Source: Hymenoscyphus infarciens (Eukaryota; Ascomycota; Leotiomycetes; Helotiales; Helotiaceae). From it: 64,000 nt of DNA. The stretch spans positions 1 through 64,000 of the forward strand of contig LLCB01000214.1 in assembly GCA_001414345.1 (NCBI GenBank). The letters run 5' to 3'. Made by a program: the position numbers and the translations under genes. This document shows, piece by piece, positions 24,061 to 35,407 of this stretch. Under the pieces are notes generated by a model that worked only from the letters and a program-made list of their open reading frames with translations, was not told the origin of the DNA and did not search any database. Position 1 is the stretch's first letter, and every line of letters begins with the position of its first letter.

Positions 24061-25247
24061 TATATAGACTTAAAAGAGACTTAGTATTACTTATATATAA
24101 CTAGACTTAATAATATATTAAAACAAATATTAAAATCAACTAATTTAGTAAAAGTTTATAAGCGCGTATATATATAAAGCCTTCTATTAGTTATATATAT
24201 AGAGATATAAGATATATAAGTAAAGTATTATAATATAGCCTAGTAGAGTACGACTCTAGACACGTGCTAGAAGTTATATCTAATTCGAATACTTTCTACT
24301 ATTTAATTATTTTTAACTATAAAACTACTATAAAACTAGTTTTAACTATACTTCTCTTATTTACTATAAGCTTATAGTTTTATTAGTTCTATTATAAGTT
24401 TCTCTTTACTATAAAAGTCGTATTTACTATTATAAAAGTCTACGGATTACTTTTATTTATAGTATATAGTTAGTAAAAAGCTTTTAATAGTAAACTCTAG
24501 AAAACAGCGCTTCTACTATATATATACTATATTCTAAGCTTAGGATCACTGCTAAGGAACCTACTATAACCTTAGTAATCACTACGGTCGCTAATAAAGC
24601 ACTACGGTTAATAAAGCTATATACTTATATTTATTATTAAGTCTATATACGACTTGATTTAATTCTAACTCTAGTAAATAACAACGCTTTTTATAACAGA
24701 TAATATATTATAATACATTATCTCTATAGATATTTTATATTAATTAATAAAAATAAAAAGTTATTACGTCGCGAAGTTATAATAACTCCTCTATAGAGTT
24801 ATGGCTGCACAGTTAGTAGAGCGAGAGATACCGTAGCTGGCCCACTTTATCCGTAACTTCCACCAATTATAAAACGTGGCCCAAATAATCGAACCCCTTT
24901 AACCCACCCCGTGGACAGAATAAGTGGCAGTAACTAGGCCTCCCCAAGACAACCCGCAAACCTATTGAGAGGTTGCTAGAAGCTGGCTTATCATTATTTA
25001 AGCTCCTCCGCATCTATTATCTTCTCTGTTGTATTCTATGACGCTGCTGGTTTCGTGGGGGTCGCTAATTCACTGCCATTTATTCTGTCCAGCTTTGACT
25101 ATCATCAGATGAAGGAAAGATCAAAAGAAGTGGTATTTTCTCTCGCTAAACAACACCAACCCGAACAACTTTAGAAGTCGAGATTTCCCAAACGCCATGC
25201 TCCTATGTAACGTACTTTCCATATGCTATTTATACACCCGCAGCACC

Positions 25248-26218
25248 TTACAATTCCTTCTTCTTTGCTGCCTTCAGGTTTTCCTTTTCCAGAGCCTGTT
25301 CTCGTCCATGTGTTGGTAAATCCCCGACCGCTTCCTTGCCTCCAAACGTCTCGAAACCTCTGTGGAAGATCCATTCAACAGCTTCCTCCACAGGTTTATC
25401 GAAGAGGTACGGAAGAGCTGGAACTGCTGCCAATCCAAGACCGATGGGACCGTATGTTCGGATCCTCAAGTTTTTGCTGTTCTTCAGGGCTCGTCCGGAA
25501 TAGCGGACAATTGAGTGGATAGTAAATGCTGGCTGAGAATCGTGTTAGTTATATGCCTAGGTATCCCCGTAATTGCAGTCCAAACTCACCAAACCCATAG
25601 AAGCCAGCGATTGGAAGATTGCTCTCTGAACCATAACCGTTCGATAATCATTCAAAGCCGGGACCTTTCCAGCAGGAACAATTGCATTCTCCCCAATTGG
25701 TGCCACATCAATCGCTGACTTAGCATCATTGTACTTCTCTGGAGTAGCTACACGAGGTAATTGGGGATATAATATTCGTTGGTTGCTACAATATGCCTTA
25801 TAGCCCTCGTGTGCCACATCTCCCGCAATATATGCCCATGATATTCCGTAGGCGGCTCGAACGAGGTTTGGATGCGCTACTGGTCGAAATGACTCTCCGA
25901 TATCACTGGTGTATGCAACATATCTTTGGGCAGAAAGGAGGGCTGTTCGGATTCGCGTCGCATAGGCAGCATATCTGATACTGCTTTCCGTTGATTGGGG
26001 TGCACTAGAAAGTCGAGTTGTTAGCAGAAGTTAGAAATGGTCATTTTAAAGGGGATTTTGACATGCCTCCCTTCATATAGCTCATCGTAAAAGTTGTCTT
26101 CGGCGTCGGATTTATCTACAATCTTCTGGAGGCCCTTTGGTAGCTTCGTTGCGTCTGGAAGCCCAGTCGGAGGTGGTCCGCGAGGTTTATTGTCTTTTTC
26201 CGAATCGTTTCCTGCCAT
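25248..26218 (-). CDS. Mitochondrial fission process protein 1 (MTP18/MTFP1-like)
   Basis: Three exons by frame: 26067-26218, 25590-26004 and 25248-25532, giving 283 aa. The family is an inner-membrane protein that affects mitochondrial fission and cristae. Family-like blocks are visible: RYVAYTSDIGESFRPVARPNLVRAAYGISWAY, the VDVAP-type middle, and PFLFDKPVEEAVEWIF near the C-terminus. The N-terminal 50 residues are charged and Pro-rich, as in fungal homologues. Intron 1 (26005-26066) keeps frame only with a GC donor (AG/GCATGT) and a TAG acceptor after a TGCTAAC branch site. Intron 2 (25533-25589) is a standard GTGAGT..CAG. It is transcribed divergently from ATP19, 523 bp away. Family call is good; the first exon border depends on the GC-AG reading. 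Confidence 0.82.
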
Positions 26219-26741
26219 TTTGCAAATCTGGAGTTTTTCTTGGCAGTCTAGCTGCGGACTATTCGACTTGTCAAAAGGTTTGGAGGAAGTAAAGTAGACA
26301 ATTGGGATGAGGGGCGATGCGATGAATGAGCAGCAACCTCGGATGACGATGCCTCGTCGGCTCCGAACGGAAGCTGCGATGATAAAAGCGGCAGTACCAT
26401 TAACCGCTGTTCAACAACTTAGCATAATTTGGCCGGGCCGTACAATATTTCCCTAGAAGATTTCGAACACTTTAACCTCAATTGTTCTAGAATTTTTAGC
26501 TTAACATAATTCCATTTAGAATAGGCAAGAGCTCTCTTGAAATAGCTCCCTTCGTCGTTCCTGCCGCTACTAACAACAACCCTGCAAGCCCTTCCCGCTT
26601 AGTCATTCTCTCTGCCAAGACTTTGAAGCTCGACTTTGTACGGGACGACAGTAGCGTCAACAACCTCACGAACAAGCTCAATTCAGCAACGCATCCTCAC
26701 ATTCAACTCATCCCGCACAGTCGAAGCTTCGAACCGCCAAC
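26219..26741. promoter_or_regulatory. Bidirectional promoter region between the MTP18-like gene and ATP19
   Basis: 523 bp separates two divergent genes for mitochondrial inner-membrane proteins. No clear TATA box was seen; there are short CT-rich stretches. Co-regulation is an inference from arrangement only. Confidence 0.5.
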
Positions 26742-27163
26742 ATGGTCCAAATGTACACAATTGCCGGTCGCCAAATTGGCTCCCACTACGTACGTCCCAA
26801 CCACACCCGGAATGAGGACGAAAAACTTTGGCAGACGCAATTGTAGCACGACAACAGTCTCCGGAGGCATTGGGGGAATAATGGCTAATCAATTGAGAAT
26901 ATCTAGCTTGCCATGGGCGTTCTCGGATCACTCGGAGCACTCGCTATGTCGTTTGGCGGAGGATCAGCAGCAAAGAAGACTCAGGGACCTCCCATCAATG
27001 CCCAAAGTCCGGATGAGGAAAACTTCATCAAGTATGTTTCTTAGCAGGCAATCCTACTGCTACACACGATGGGGATAAATTGCAGAACATATTTTAATAT
27101 TTATATAGGGACTTCCTCGCAAAGGCCGACGCAGGAGGAAAGACCGAATCCGCGAAGAAATAA
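26742..27163 (+). CDS. ATP19: Mitochondrial F1Fo ATP synthase subunit k
   Basis: Three exons (26742-26789, 26907-27031, 27109-27163) give a 75-aa protein, close to the 68 aa of yeast Atp19. The start MVQMYTIAGRQIGSHY and the following LAMGVLGSLGALAMSFGGG membrane segment are characteristic of subunit k, a small Fo-associated protein needed for dimer stability. Introns are GTACGT..CTAG (117 bp) and GTATGT..ATAG (77 bp), both keeping frame. The tail is hydrophilic and lysine-rich. It was missed as an open frame because each exon is short. Confidence 0.92.
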
Positions 27164-27842
27164 GGAGATGTATGATCAATGGGGAAGTTTAGAGCTGGCA
27201 TGCATGGGCGCATAAACCATCGAGAGGGTGTACATATATCCAGGAGGCTAGAGAAAGCATGTTTTGATAATTTTTGAGGCAAACTCAGGATTCCTTTCGG
27301 GTTGACGGGCGCCCATTATCCTCCCATTTTTCGAATTTATCATACCGCGCTGGATAACTCCTACGTACCCCGAATACAAGCGTTTTCGGCCAGTGGAATT
27401 GAGCCTGGAAGTACACTTTCGCTTGAGGGATGAAGGTGGTGTAGTACCGGGCGGGTTTCACCTTGACAGAGTATTGGTTACCTACGGGTTTCCTGCTGGA
27501 AGGGTTTGGTTACGCTATCTTGCGTACCACTAATCACCTCTCTTTCTTATAATTGGTCTCTTTGTTCTCTCAAGTTTGAGCTATATGCGTTGAATGATCA
27601 CATTCCCCACCGGTTAAGCAACTTTGAGGTATAAATTCTAGCCAGTTTCTCGTCCTGGGGTGGAAGCCCCCTCGGAACGTTTTCAACAGCTGTGCATTAT
27701 ACTAGATCTTCCTTGGCCATTGCTCCTCCTATCTTTCTCTTCATTGGCCTCCTTGCTTTGAGGCCGTGGATTTTGAGAGAAGATGTGAGTCATTTCAAGT
27801 CATCACCGTATGTACAGTCATATATGCATATTCTTCTAGGAC
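27164..27842. other. Intergenic region between ATP19 and the GNAT gene
   Basis: About 680 bp of GC-balanced sequence. A 73-codon open frame at 27692-27913 is hydrophobic but overlaps the promoter and 5' leader of the next gene, and I do not consider it real. Nothing else was recognised. Confidence 0.5.
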
Positions 27843-27849
27843 TATATAA
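27843..27849 (+). promoter_or_regulatory. TATA box of the GNAT gene
   Basis: TATATAA lies 79 bp upstream of the ATG at 27928, in otherwise non-repetitive DNA. Confidence 0.5.
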
Positions 27850-27927
27850 CCGCGGATTAATATTCAATCTTCTCCCTCAACTTTCATTTTTCATTTTTGT
27901 ATCTAGTTTTTAAACTTGGTTCCAACC

Positions 27928-28688
27928 ATGGCTAGTACTACAAAATCTTGCACAATCAAATTCCAGTCTCCCCCACAACCTCATCTACATACCTACAACC
28001 GACTCCTCCCCTCCTCTTCCCAACCCCCGGAAATCCCACCTGTTTTCCTCTCCGCTCTAGCAGTTCGCGAGAAGGTTTTTGTGGAGGAACAGAAGGCCTG
28101 TCCGCTAGAACATCATATTGATTTTGATGATGCGAGGTCATGTCATTGGCTTGCTTTTTCCCCAAACCCATCAAATACGGACGAGGAAAATCTAGAAACC
28201 AAAGATGATTCACTGTCAAGAGCAATCGGTACAATCCGGCTTATTCCATTCCCACAATCTGATCCTCATCCTGAGCCGGGTTCCCACCACTACGCTCCAC
28301 CGCTGGCTTACTTTCCCCCGGCGCCTGCTGAACGAGATCTTCTTCTCCCCTCCCCCCGAGATTTCAAAAAGATCGAGCGACGAGTTTCCACGATGGGGTG
28401 GAGCCTTACATCAAGCTCGGCCGTTGGGCAGTCTTGCCTGAATGGAGGGGGAAGGGGATTGGTGATGCACTTGTTGAGAGTGCGCTCGAATGGGTCAGGG
28501 AGAATAGGAATTGGGCTGAGGGTTCGGGGGAAGGGGGATATGGGAAATGGAGGGGATTGGTTTGTGTTCATGCTCAGGAGATGGCTGTGAGGGCTTGGGA
28601 GAGGAGTGGGTTTGTGGTTGATGAGGGGATGGGTGTTTGGTGGGAGGCGGGGATTAAGCATTTTGGGATGTGGAGGAGGGTTGATTAG
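27928..28688 (+). pseudogene. GNAT-family N-acetyltransferase, apparent frameshift
   Basis: The N-terminal part (from ATG 27928) has REKVFVEEQKACPLEHHIDFDDARSCHWLAF and RAIGTIRLIPFP, matching fungal GNAT acetyltransferases that use acetyl-CoA. The second part, in another frame, gives EPYIKLGRWAVLPEWRGKGIGDALVESALEW, which contains the acetyl-CoA motif RGKGIG, and ends at the TAG 28686-28688. Both halves are needed for one domain, and the frame changes inside a C-rich run near 28346-28358. No intron with plausible signals bridges it. Either a one-base indel is real (pseudogene or strain null) or it is a sequencing/assembly slip in the homopolymer. Restored length would be about 250 aa. Substrate unknown. 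Confidence 0.75.
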
Positions 28689-29640
28689 GGCGAAGGAAGT
28701 TGAGTTGGTACGGGTTGAGAAGGGCACCAGGTGGAGTTGAGGATGGGGTCGAGATGAGTGTTAGCGACTTCTGAGGAACTCTCCACATTTTTCGTCGAGT
28801 TGGTGAACGTTTTAGAGAGCGTTTTCGATGAGGGCCGGCTCTTATTGAAGAGCTGGATGGTGTCTTGCTTGACCAGGGTAGACACAAGATATTGTTGGCG
28901 TGATCTGGGATATGGACCAAAAAGCAACAGCAATTCCTGGGGAATATAGCGTTCTCATGTTCCTTACAAATTTCGAACATTTCGTTTCTCTTCCCTCAGA
29001 TCTTTTACTTTCGTAGAGAATATGGTGACAAAGTTTCGAGATAGAAGTCAGAGTCGGTCGTGTAGTCCCGAGTGACGCTGTTGACGCTGAACATTATAGG
29101 AGCTCACAGATGCAGCAGAACTATAGAGAGAAACAGCTCGGCATCGGTCCTACCTTTTTCCATGCCAAGGTTCCCGACTTCCAGGGGGAGCCTTGGCAAC
29201 AGCTCTCGGCCCTCATTTTGAGGTCAACGACACAGCACTTTTTCACAATCAATATTTCCTCCCCCAGGGCTAAATAGCCTTAGGTTCGGACCTTTTTCTC
29301 CTTGTGTCAGCCACCAACCATTGATATGGTTATACATGCGTCCCTTGCCTCTGCTGCTCAATTGAGTCGATTCTCCCATTGCAACACCATCACTTCATCA
29401 CCACCCTTCCAGCCACGTCCGAGCCCTCATTCCGCTCCATGCACTCTCGGCTGTGTCGTACAATACAAAATACGACCCCTCAAGCATCATAAAGCGTCGC
29501 ACCTTATGCCGCCAGGAAGGTGTTGATGATTGTTTGCTTCCAGGTTGCTTCTCAAGTTGTGGCAATTGTCTAGGTCTACCATGACTCGATATGCCTGCCC
29601 CTAGCAGCGCATTGCAGCAGCAAGCTGGTAACGTTTCACA
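28689..29640. other. Intergenic region downstream of the GNAT gene
   Basis: About 950 bp without a supported gene. Reading frames here lack family resemblance and are probably chance. Composition is gene-like until the tandem array begins near 29740. Confidence 0.5.
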
Positions 29641-29739
29641 GCAAGTGCCCATTTTCCGCGGGCAAGCAAGTTCACCTGCTGTGCTACAAAAGTGCTGGCC
29701 AACCCCCGTTCAATCCCTTTCTTTCTACTGTAGTTGCGG

Positions 29740-32700
29740 TCTTTTGTTGCAAGTCTCTCCATCCCTGACCTCCAGCTGGCCAACTCCCTCTTGGTCCTTG
29801 GCCCTTGGGCTTGTCCAGGCCAGGCCAGGCTCCTTGAAGTGCAACACAAAGAGGTGCATTTGACCGTCCAAATCGGCAATTCTCTCTTCTTGTTGCAAAT
29901 CGCATTATCCTGGCCATGAAGCTGTTCCCTGTCGCTTTTGAGTTCCCTACAGCTGATTTCATGGATAGCTGCAACACTACAGTACGTAGTTTGCGGGTAC
30001 CCTAGGACTAGTTGTCTCGTGCTACTAGTACTTGCTTCCAACGTCATTCCAAGCTGGGCTTCTGGTAGTTGGGCCTCTTGAAGCTCTGAGAACAGCCATC
30101 AGCAAACAATCTCATCTCTGCTGTCAATTGAGTACAGAGGTAGCTCTAGACGTTGCCTTGGGTATTACCGGGGTCATGTCAATAGTTTCAGCCCTACTCC
30201 CTGAAGAGTGGAAGCACCTCATTCAACCCTTGCTGTTTTAACCCGCTTCTGTCACCCTCGACGGGAACAAGCTATTGATCTTTGGTCATCATTTGAAGTT
30301 TGTTGCAGATCGCTTCCACCCCTGTCGTAGATGGTGCCGCTGGTGGTGCTGGTCAAGCTCTCCTTGATTGACTTGTTACAAACCGCATATACCCTGCTGG
30401 CTTACTCTGTAATATGCAAGCTTGAGGTGCAACGCCGTCTTTCAGTTTTATCCACAATTTAGCTTCGATCCAGCTTGACTTCGTCATGTTGAGATTTCGT
30501 TGCATTTCGCTTTCCCCCTGACCCTGGTCATTTTCACCCACTTTCTTTGTGGAACAGCGCCGCCAATCTTTTTGTCTCTCTCTTTCCCATATGTGCTTCC
30601 CATTTCGTTTCCGATATCTCTTTGACTGCCCTAGATCAAGTTTTTTGTTGCATTTCGCTGTACCCCAGACCCTAGTCATCCGTCGGACGACGGCTCTCAT
30701 CTTCAACATCTTTCCTTCCCTTGTTATGTCGAACATGCATCATACCTGTTCCTTGTTATCTTCGGAGACCTTTGCTTCCTTCTAACAGCCCCCGTGAGCT
30801 TTGATTCCATTTCAGCTAGGAATGAGAATTTGTTGCATGTCGTTATGCCCTGGATCCTAGCAACTTTTGAGAACCGCCCCTTGGTTACTGCAACGGCTCC
30901 CCCTCTAGATTACCCCAGCCACTCCATCGCTCTAGACTCAACTTTTGTTGCAATTCGCTTCCACCCTGACCCTTGCAAGATTCAATGACTTGTGCAATCT
31001 TTAGAACAATCTAACCGCGCCGATATTTGACCATCGTTGGTTCTCATAAAGTACACGCTAGATTGTCGTTTGTTGCAGCTCGCATATACCCTCATCCAAG
31101 TCGACTTGTGGTTCATTGAATGGGCAAGGACGTTCGCTAGCTTGCTTCAATGGCTCCGATACTTTGGGTTCTCTTATGAAATACAGGCAAGATTGTCTTT
31201 TATTGCAAGACTCATTCTCACTGACCACGCTTGGTACTTGTTACTAGAATCTAGGAAATGAACTAGAGCAAGTGGCCTTAGTAGCTCACTCCTTGTTCAA
31301 ATCACTAGCTTCTTCAACAGCTGCGATGCTACTTTTTCCTAATTGGATATATGCCAGATTGTATTTTGTTTTGTTGGAATTCGCTTCGCCACTGACAGAT
31401 ATGGTGCATGTTGCTTGAACCAAGGGAATGAAACAGCGCGACGGCCTTGTTAGCTCACGCCCCGGTTCAATTTACTAGCTTTTCCAGCGGTCCCGTTATC
31501 CCGCCATCTTCAGTTCCCTCATAGATCATATAAATTGTGTTTCGTTGCAGTTCGCATCGCCCTTGATCCCTGTTTGGTGCTCTACTAGAAATCAAGGGAG
31601 TGAGCTGGCGCCACGGTCTTGTTGGTTTATTAGCTGGGCCAGGACACCAGCTTGCTTCATCGACGGCCCCGACAGTCTTCCATAATGAACTACCCGCTTG
31701 ATTGTCTCTTGTTGCATTTCGCATCGCCTTTGATCCCTGCTGAAAACTAGGTAATGAACAGGCGAAACTTGCCTGGTCATTTTACTCGGTGCCTTAGGTT
31801 GCTAGCTTCATCGGCGGCTCCGATACTCGTCCCTTTTGGGGTTTCTTATACCCTCCAGATTATCTTTTGTTGCATGTCGCCAGTGCCTTGATCCATGTCT
31901 AGTGCTTGCTACGTTCTAGGGATACGTGTGCTAGTTAGGTCTGCACAACGAATAAAAGCTAGGAATATATTCAGAATATTCACGATTCTATAGATAAAAT
32001 ACTCTTTAAATTATTTAAGAATAAGGAGCGTTTAGGGGGTAAATAGCAGTCGTTTATTCATAAATATTCTTTATTCTCCACCCTTTTGGTATAGTTTCCC
32101 ACTTATCTAAATATATATAAAAATCCCTCGAAATTAGCCGCTTTAGTCGCTTTCGTCATCTCGATTAGGCTACGCCGGGGCGTTTCTAGGCTAAAAAAGT
32201 GGATAAATTATTAAATAAGGTAAAAAGAGTATAGCCTTTTAACTCTTCCAACGTCGAAACCTTAGTTTAAAGGTTACGTATATAAAGTTATAGAAAGTGA
32301 GGTGTTATATAACACTCTATTTCATATAATATAAGTAATAAAGAGTAGGGACGATAGTAATCTATTAATAATAATTAAAAGTAAGTAAATTTATAGTTTA
32401 GTTATATTTAAATATATATATAAAAAGGGAGTGAATTTTAACTTATACGAACCCTCTATGCTAAGACCTAGAGAGTGGATATTAAGCCTAATAAATAGAA
32501 ACTATTTATACTATATTTATTTAAGCTCTTACAGCTCGAATAAGCACTTAAATACTATATATTTATTTAATATTTATAATGAATAATTAATATTTTATTC
32601 ATCTATTCGTTATACAGACCTAGTACTAGTGCAACGGGTTTTTTTTGGTTTATTAAGTGGGTTCATACTCTCCCTTGTTTAATTGCCTTGGTATGCCCTC

Positions 32701-35020
32701 TAAAATCTCTTTTGTTGCATTTCGCATGTGCCTTGATCCCTGCTTCCTGCTAGCTAGAAGATAATTACTTGACAAGTCAGGTCAAATGGCTTGTTTAGTC
32801 CACCGCGATAGTTTTCGTAAGACATCGCATGCTGTCAATGATCTCATGATTGCAACTTTACACTCAACCTATAGCACGGAACTCGTTTCCTATCATGGGA
32901 ATATCCAGATAACCATCAATTACCCCAACACAAGTCTGCACGCACACCTTACGGAGTTCCATCGTCGACGTCTACTCTCGGCCTCACATGAGGTGCTACG
33001 GGAAACGACGACATGTCATTTTTCTTCAGATTCCCGAGAAATTCTCGGGATTGATTCTCGGGATTGAAAGCCTGTCACCGGTACTAGATTTCTTCCCCCG
33101 TTGGTTCCTGTTGTCGGCAAGACGGCAATCGATAGAGTAAGTTTGCTCGTTTCACGGTACGTGAGAGTGACATAGCCACTTTTGTTATATGGCGTCGAGA
33201 GTTGGAAAGGTTACTTTATTTTCTGCTACACCACAAACGTTGAATTCCGATGCTTGACACTTGTTTCCCAGCGAGCTTTGAATGTTGAAGCTCAATGGGA
33301 GTCCATAATCTTTCTTTGATGGGAATACGTTGCTTTTGGAAATTTTCTTCGTGTCATTCTTTTGGTTGGATCATTAAAAATGGAGAGTCGATAGGCTACT
33401 AAATTCCATTTCCCCGTTTCATTTCATTATTCCCTTGTCTTATCTATTTTATTATTATCTCATACCGGTGTTCACAATCCCGGAAGAGCATATTCCTCCG
33501 TCGGAGGATACTCCGGCATTTAGGAGGTTATCTCGCTCTTAGTGGATTGCCGTTGGAAGCATCAGTTCCCTTTGGATTTGGGTCTGCTTCCTTTTTCGGG
33601 TTACACTGGGGCTAGGAAAGCTGTAGTGGGGAAAAGGGGTGAGTTTGTTGCATATCGCAAGATGAGAGGTCCCTGTTTGATTTCCTATTATGGCTTGGGA
33701 CTTGAAGCTTGGAGGGGGGGAGCGAGACCTTACTATTTCAGACTACGCGGGAATCGACATGCTGAGTTGAGAACGTTTGTTGCATGTCGCGACCTAGCAT
33801 GTCCGTGTTGATTTTTGGGGCTACTTTGATTTCGCTCCTAGGTACTTCGTTCTATACCATAGCTGGAAATCTTTGATTCAATGTCGAACTAAGGGCCGCA
33901 ACTAAGTAAAATTGCTTATGGTGTATTTCACTGTGAGGTACGTAGTTCTGGGCAACTGTCAGCCCCGAAGGGAGATCATTTGTTGCTTATCGACCTGGTA
34001 CGGGACCACAAGTCTGTTGCACATCGAATCCAATGCCGCAACCATCCGGCTTTTTCACGATGTATTAGTTTGGGGTGGACTAACTTTGGAGGGTGTCTGA
34101 GTTTCTGTTGCATTTCGAACTCATGGCCGACTACGGGCGCTGTTGAATTTCTGGACTTTTGGTTTACTTCTTTAGTGTGGTGATGATGTGTGATGATGAG
34201 TCCATCTTTTGTGTGCTCGTTCCTTTCGAGAGTCTTGTTGTCATGTCACATACTTTTGTATTTAATGGTTGTGTTGCATTTCAATTCTCGATCATTTTGA
34301 TGATCACAGGTCGTATGCGATCGTTTCTTCATTGCTCTCACTTCTCGTTGCAGTATGAAGGCCCGTGGCAGTGATGCTTCTCTGGCAGGGGTGATTTCTC
34401 TGGCTTCTAGTTTGTAATTAGCTTAGGATTGATTGTAGTTCGACATTTCTTCCGGTTATTCAGCCCTTTTGGTTTTCAATTCTATGACGGGTGATATAAT
34501 TGAATAGGCCGAACTCTTCTCATTTAAGGGTGTAGTTTAGCTTTAAATGGGATCTAGCTGGGTTTTCATAAATTTGTTGGAAATTGTTGCACTTCAAAAT
34601 TGTCTCCGATTGCGCAGCCCTTCGAGATTTTTACACTATGATTATATCTTATGCGCTATTATCTTTCGAGAGGGTAGTTTGCTTTCCACTTGCTTGTAGT
34701 CGGGTTTTATGAGTTTGTTGCATGTCGCATGACCCCTGCACCTGTTTAGTTTGCTACTTGTTTTCTAATGACATTCTTTGAGTTTAAAGTTTAGTTTTAG
34801 TAAGGATCTAGTTGCGATTTCATGGTCATCGCTACACCCCTGCAAGTCTCTTTAGCCTTCTTTTAGTTCTATTCTTACTACAACTTGAGATACACTTGCC
34901 GCTTCTTAGTCTAGTGCTAATTTCATTGACTTGACCTTTCTCTTTTCGGCATAGTGAGCATGTATGGTTTGCCTTTAGTCAAGTTTCCAAGAATTTGTGG
35001 CACATCGTACACCCCTGCAT
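29740..35020 (+). repeat. Degenerate tandem array with recurring TTTGTTGCATTTCGC-like box
   Basis: More than 20 copies of a box near TTTGTTGCATTTCGC occur, all on the plus strand. Approximate starts: 29743, 29889, 30299, 30373, 30496, 30643, 30829, 30943, 31069, 31197, 31369, 31540, 31707, 31865, 32710, 33644, 33776, 33979, 34103, 34714. Between 30.4 and 31.9 kb the spacing is 114-186 bp, settling at 158-172 bp for the best copies. A second shared phrase (GCTTCATCGGCGGCTCCGATACT-like, near 31147, 31310, 31478, 31651, 31804) and a third (AATGAACTGGCGC..CGGCCTTGTTAGCTCAC-like) fill the unit. After the box most copies read CCTTGATCCCTGC-like. The array has no conserved reading frame. It is not AT-rich like the RIP blocks, so divergence is mostly of another kind. 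Confidence 0.8.
31936..32622. mobile_element. hAT-like MITE with 8-bp target duplication
   Basis: 687-bp AT-rich insert with terminal inverted repeats. The left end TAGGTCTGCACAACGAATA and the right end (complement) TAGGTCTGTATAACGAATA differ only by two C-to-T changes in 19. The 8-bp flanks are GTGCTAGT (31928-31935) and GTACTAGT (32623-32630), differing by one G-to-A. An 8-bp duplication with TAGG-type ends is typical of hAT elements. No transposase frame remains. It splits one unit of the surrounding tandem array. Confidence 0.8.
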
Positions 35021-35407
35021 ATTTTAGTTGTCAAGCTATGTTTCTAGGTTCATCATGCTTTTATCTACCTTAGGTTCATAGGAAAGGACGGTTTGCTTTT
35101 AGTCAACTCCTAAAAGATATTTCGTGCAGAATTTATATTCCCCAGAAAACAAGAACTTCATGCGCAGCTTTCTTTTTTTCCTTCTAAACTCTATTTAATT
35201 AATCTTAAGAGATAAAGGGAGTTATATTTAAGTACCCAGAACACCATCAAAAGAAAAGTGACGACTAAGCATTGCGCTATAACACCCTGCGGGCCCTGCA
35301 ATCTGTTCTTGATTTGCTTCTACTTTTTGTTCAGAGAAAAGTGTGGAAGGCCTATGAACTCTAAATTACAGGGAGTCTAGTCAGTTCAGTTTACTCTTGA
35401 GGTCACT

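Larger units (their letters stand above)
4500..24830. repeat. AT-rich RIP-mutated transposon block
   Basis: About 20 kb with very low GC, almost no open reading frames, and abundant TpA where CpA or TpG would be expected. Edges are sharp: GC-balanced DNA ends near 4500 and resumes near 24830. The block consists mainly of a three-level nest of LTR retrotransposons (5761-22715) with solo LTRs on each side. The parts outside the nest (4500-5210, 5586-5760, 22716-23686 and 24061-24830) are too decayed for me to assign. RIP is the known Pezizomycotina process that mutates duplicated DNA in the sexual cycle; its action here is inferred from base composition and from motif-level changes. Confidence 0.9.

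Noticed and set aside
4500..24830. A centromere or subtelomere because of extreme AT content
   Set aside because: The block is fully explained as RIP-mutated retrotransposons; no telomere repeats and normal genes on both sides.
26623..27078. 151-codon open frame on the plus strand
   Set aside because: It reads through the ATP19 5' leader, exon 1 and intron in the wrong frame; the three-exon ATP19 model explains the region.
28308..28727. 139-codon Pro-rich frame on the minus strand
   Set aside because: It is the antisense shadow of the GNAT gene.
33542..33811. 89-codon open frame in the tandem array
   Set aside because: It runs through two repeat boxes and is not conserved as a frame in the other units.
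29740..35020. A CRISPR-like array
   Set aside because: Spacing is irregular, repeats are degenerate, the intervening sequence is itself repeated, and the organism is a fungus.
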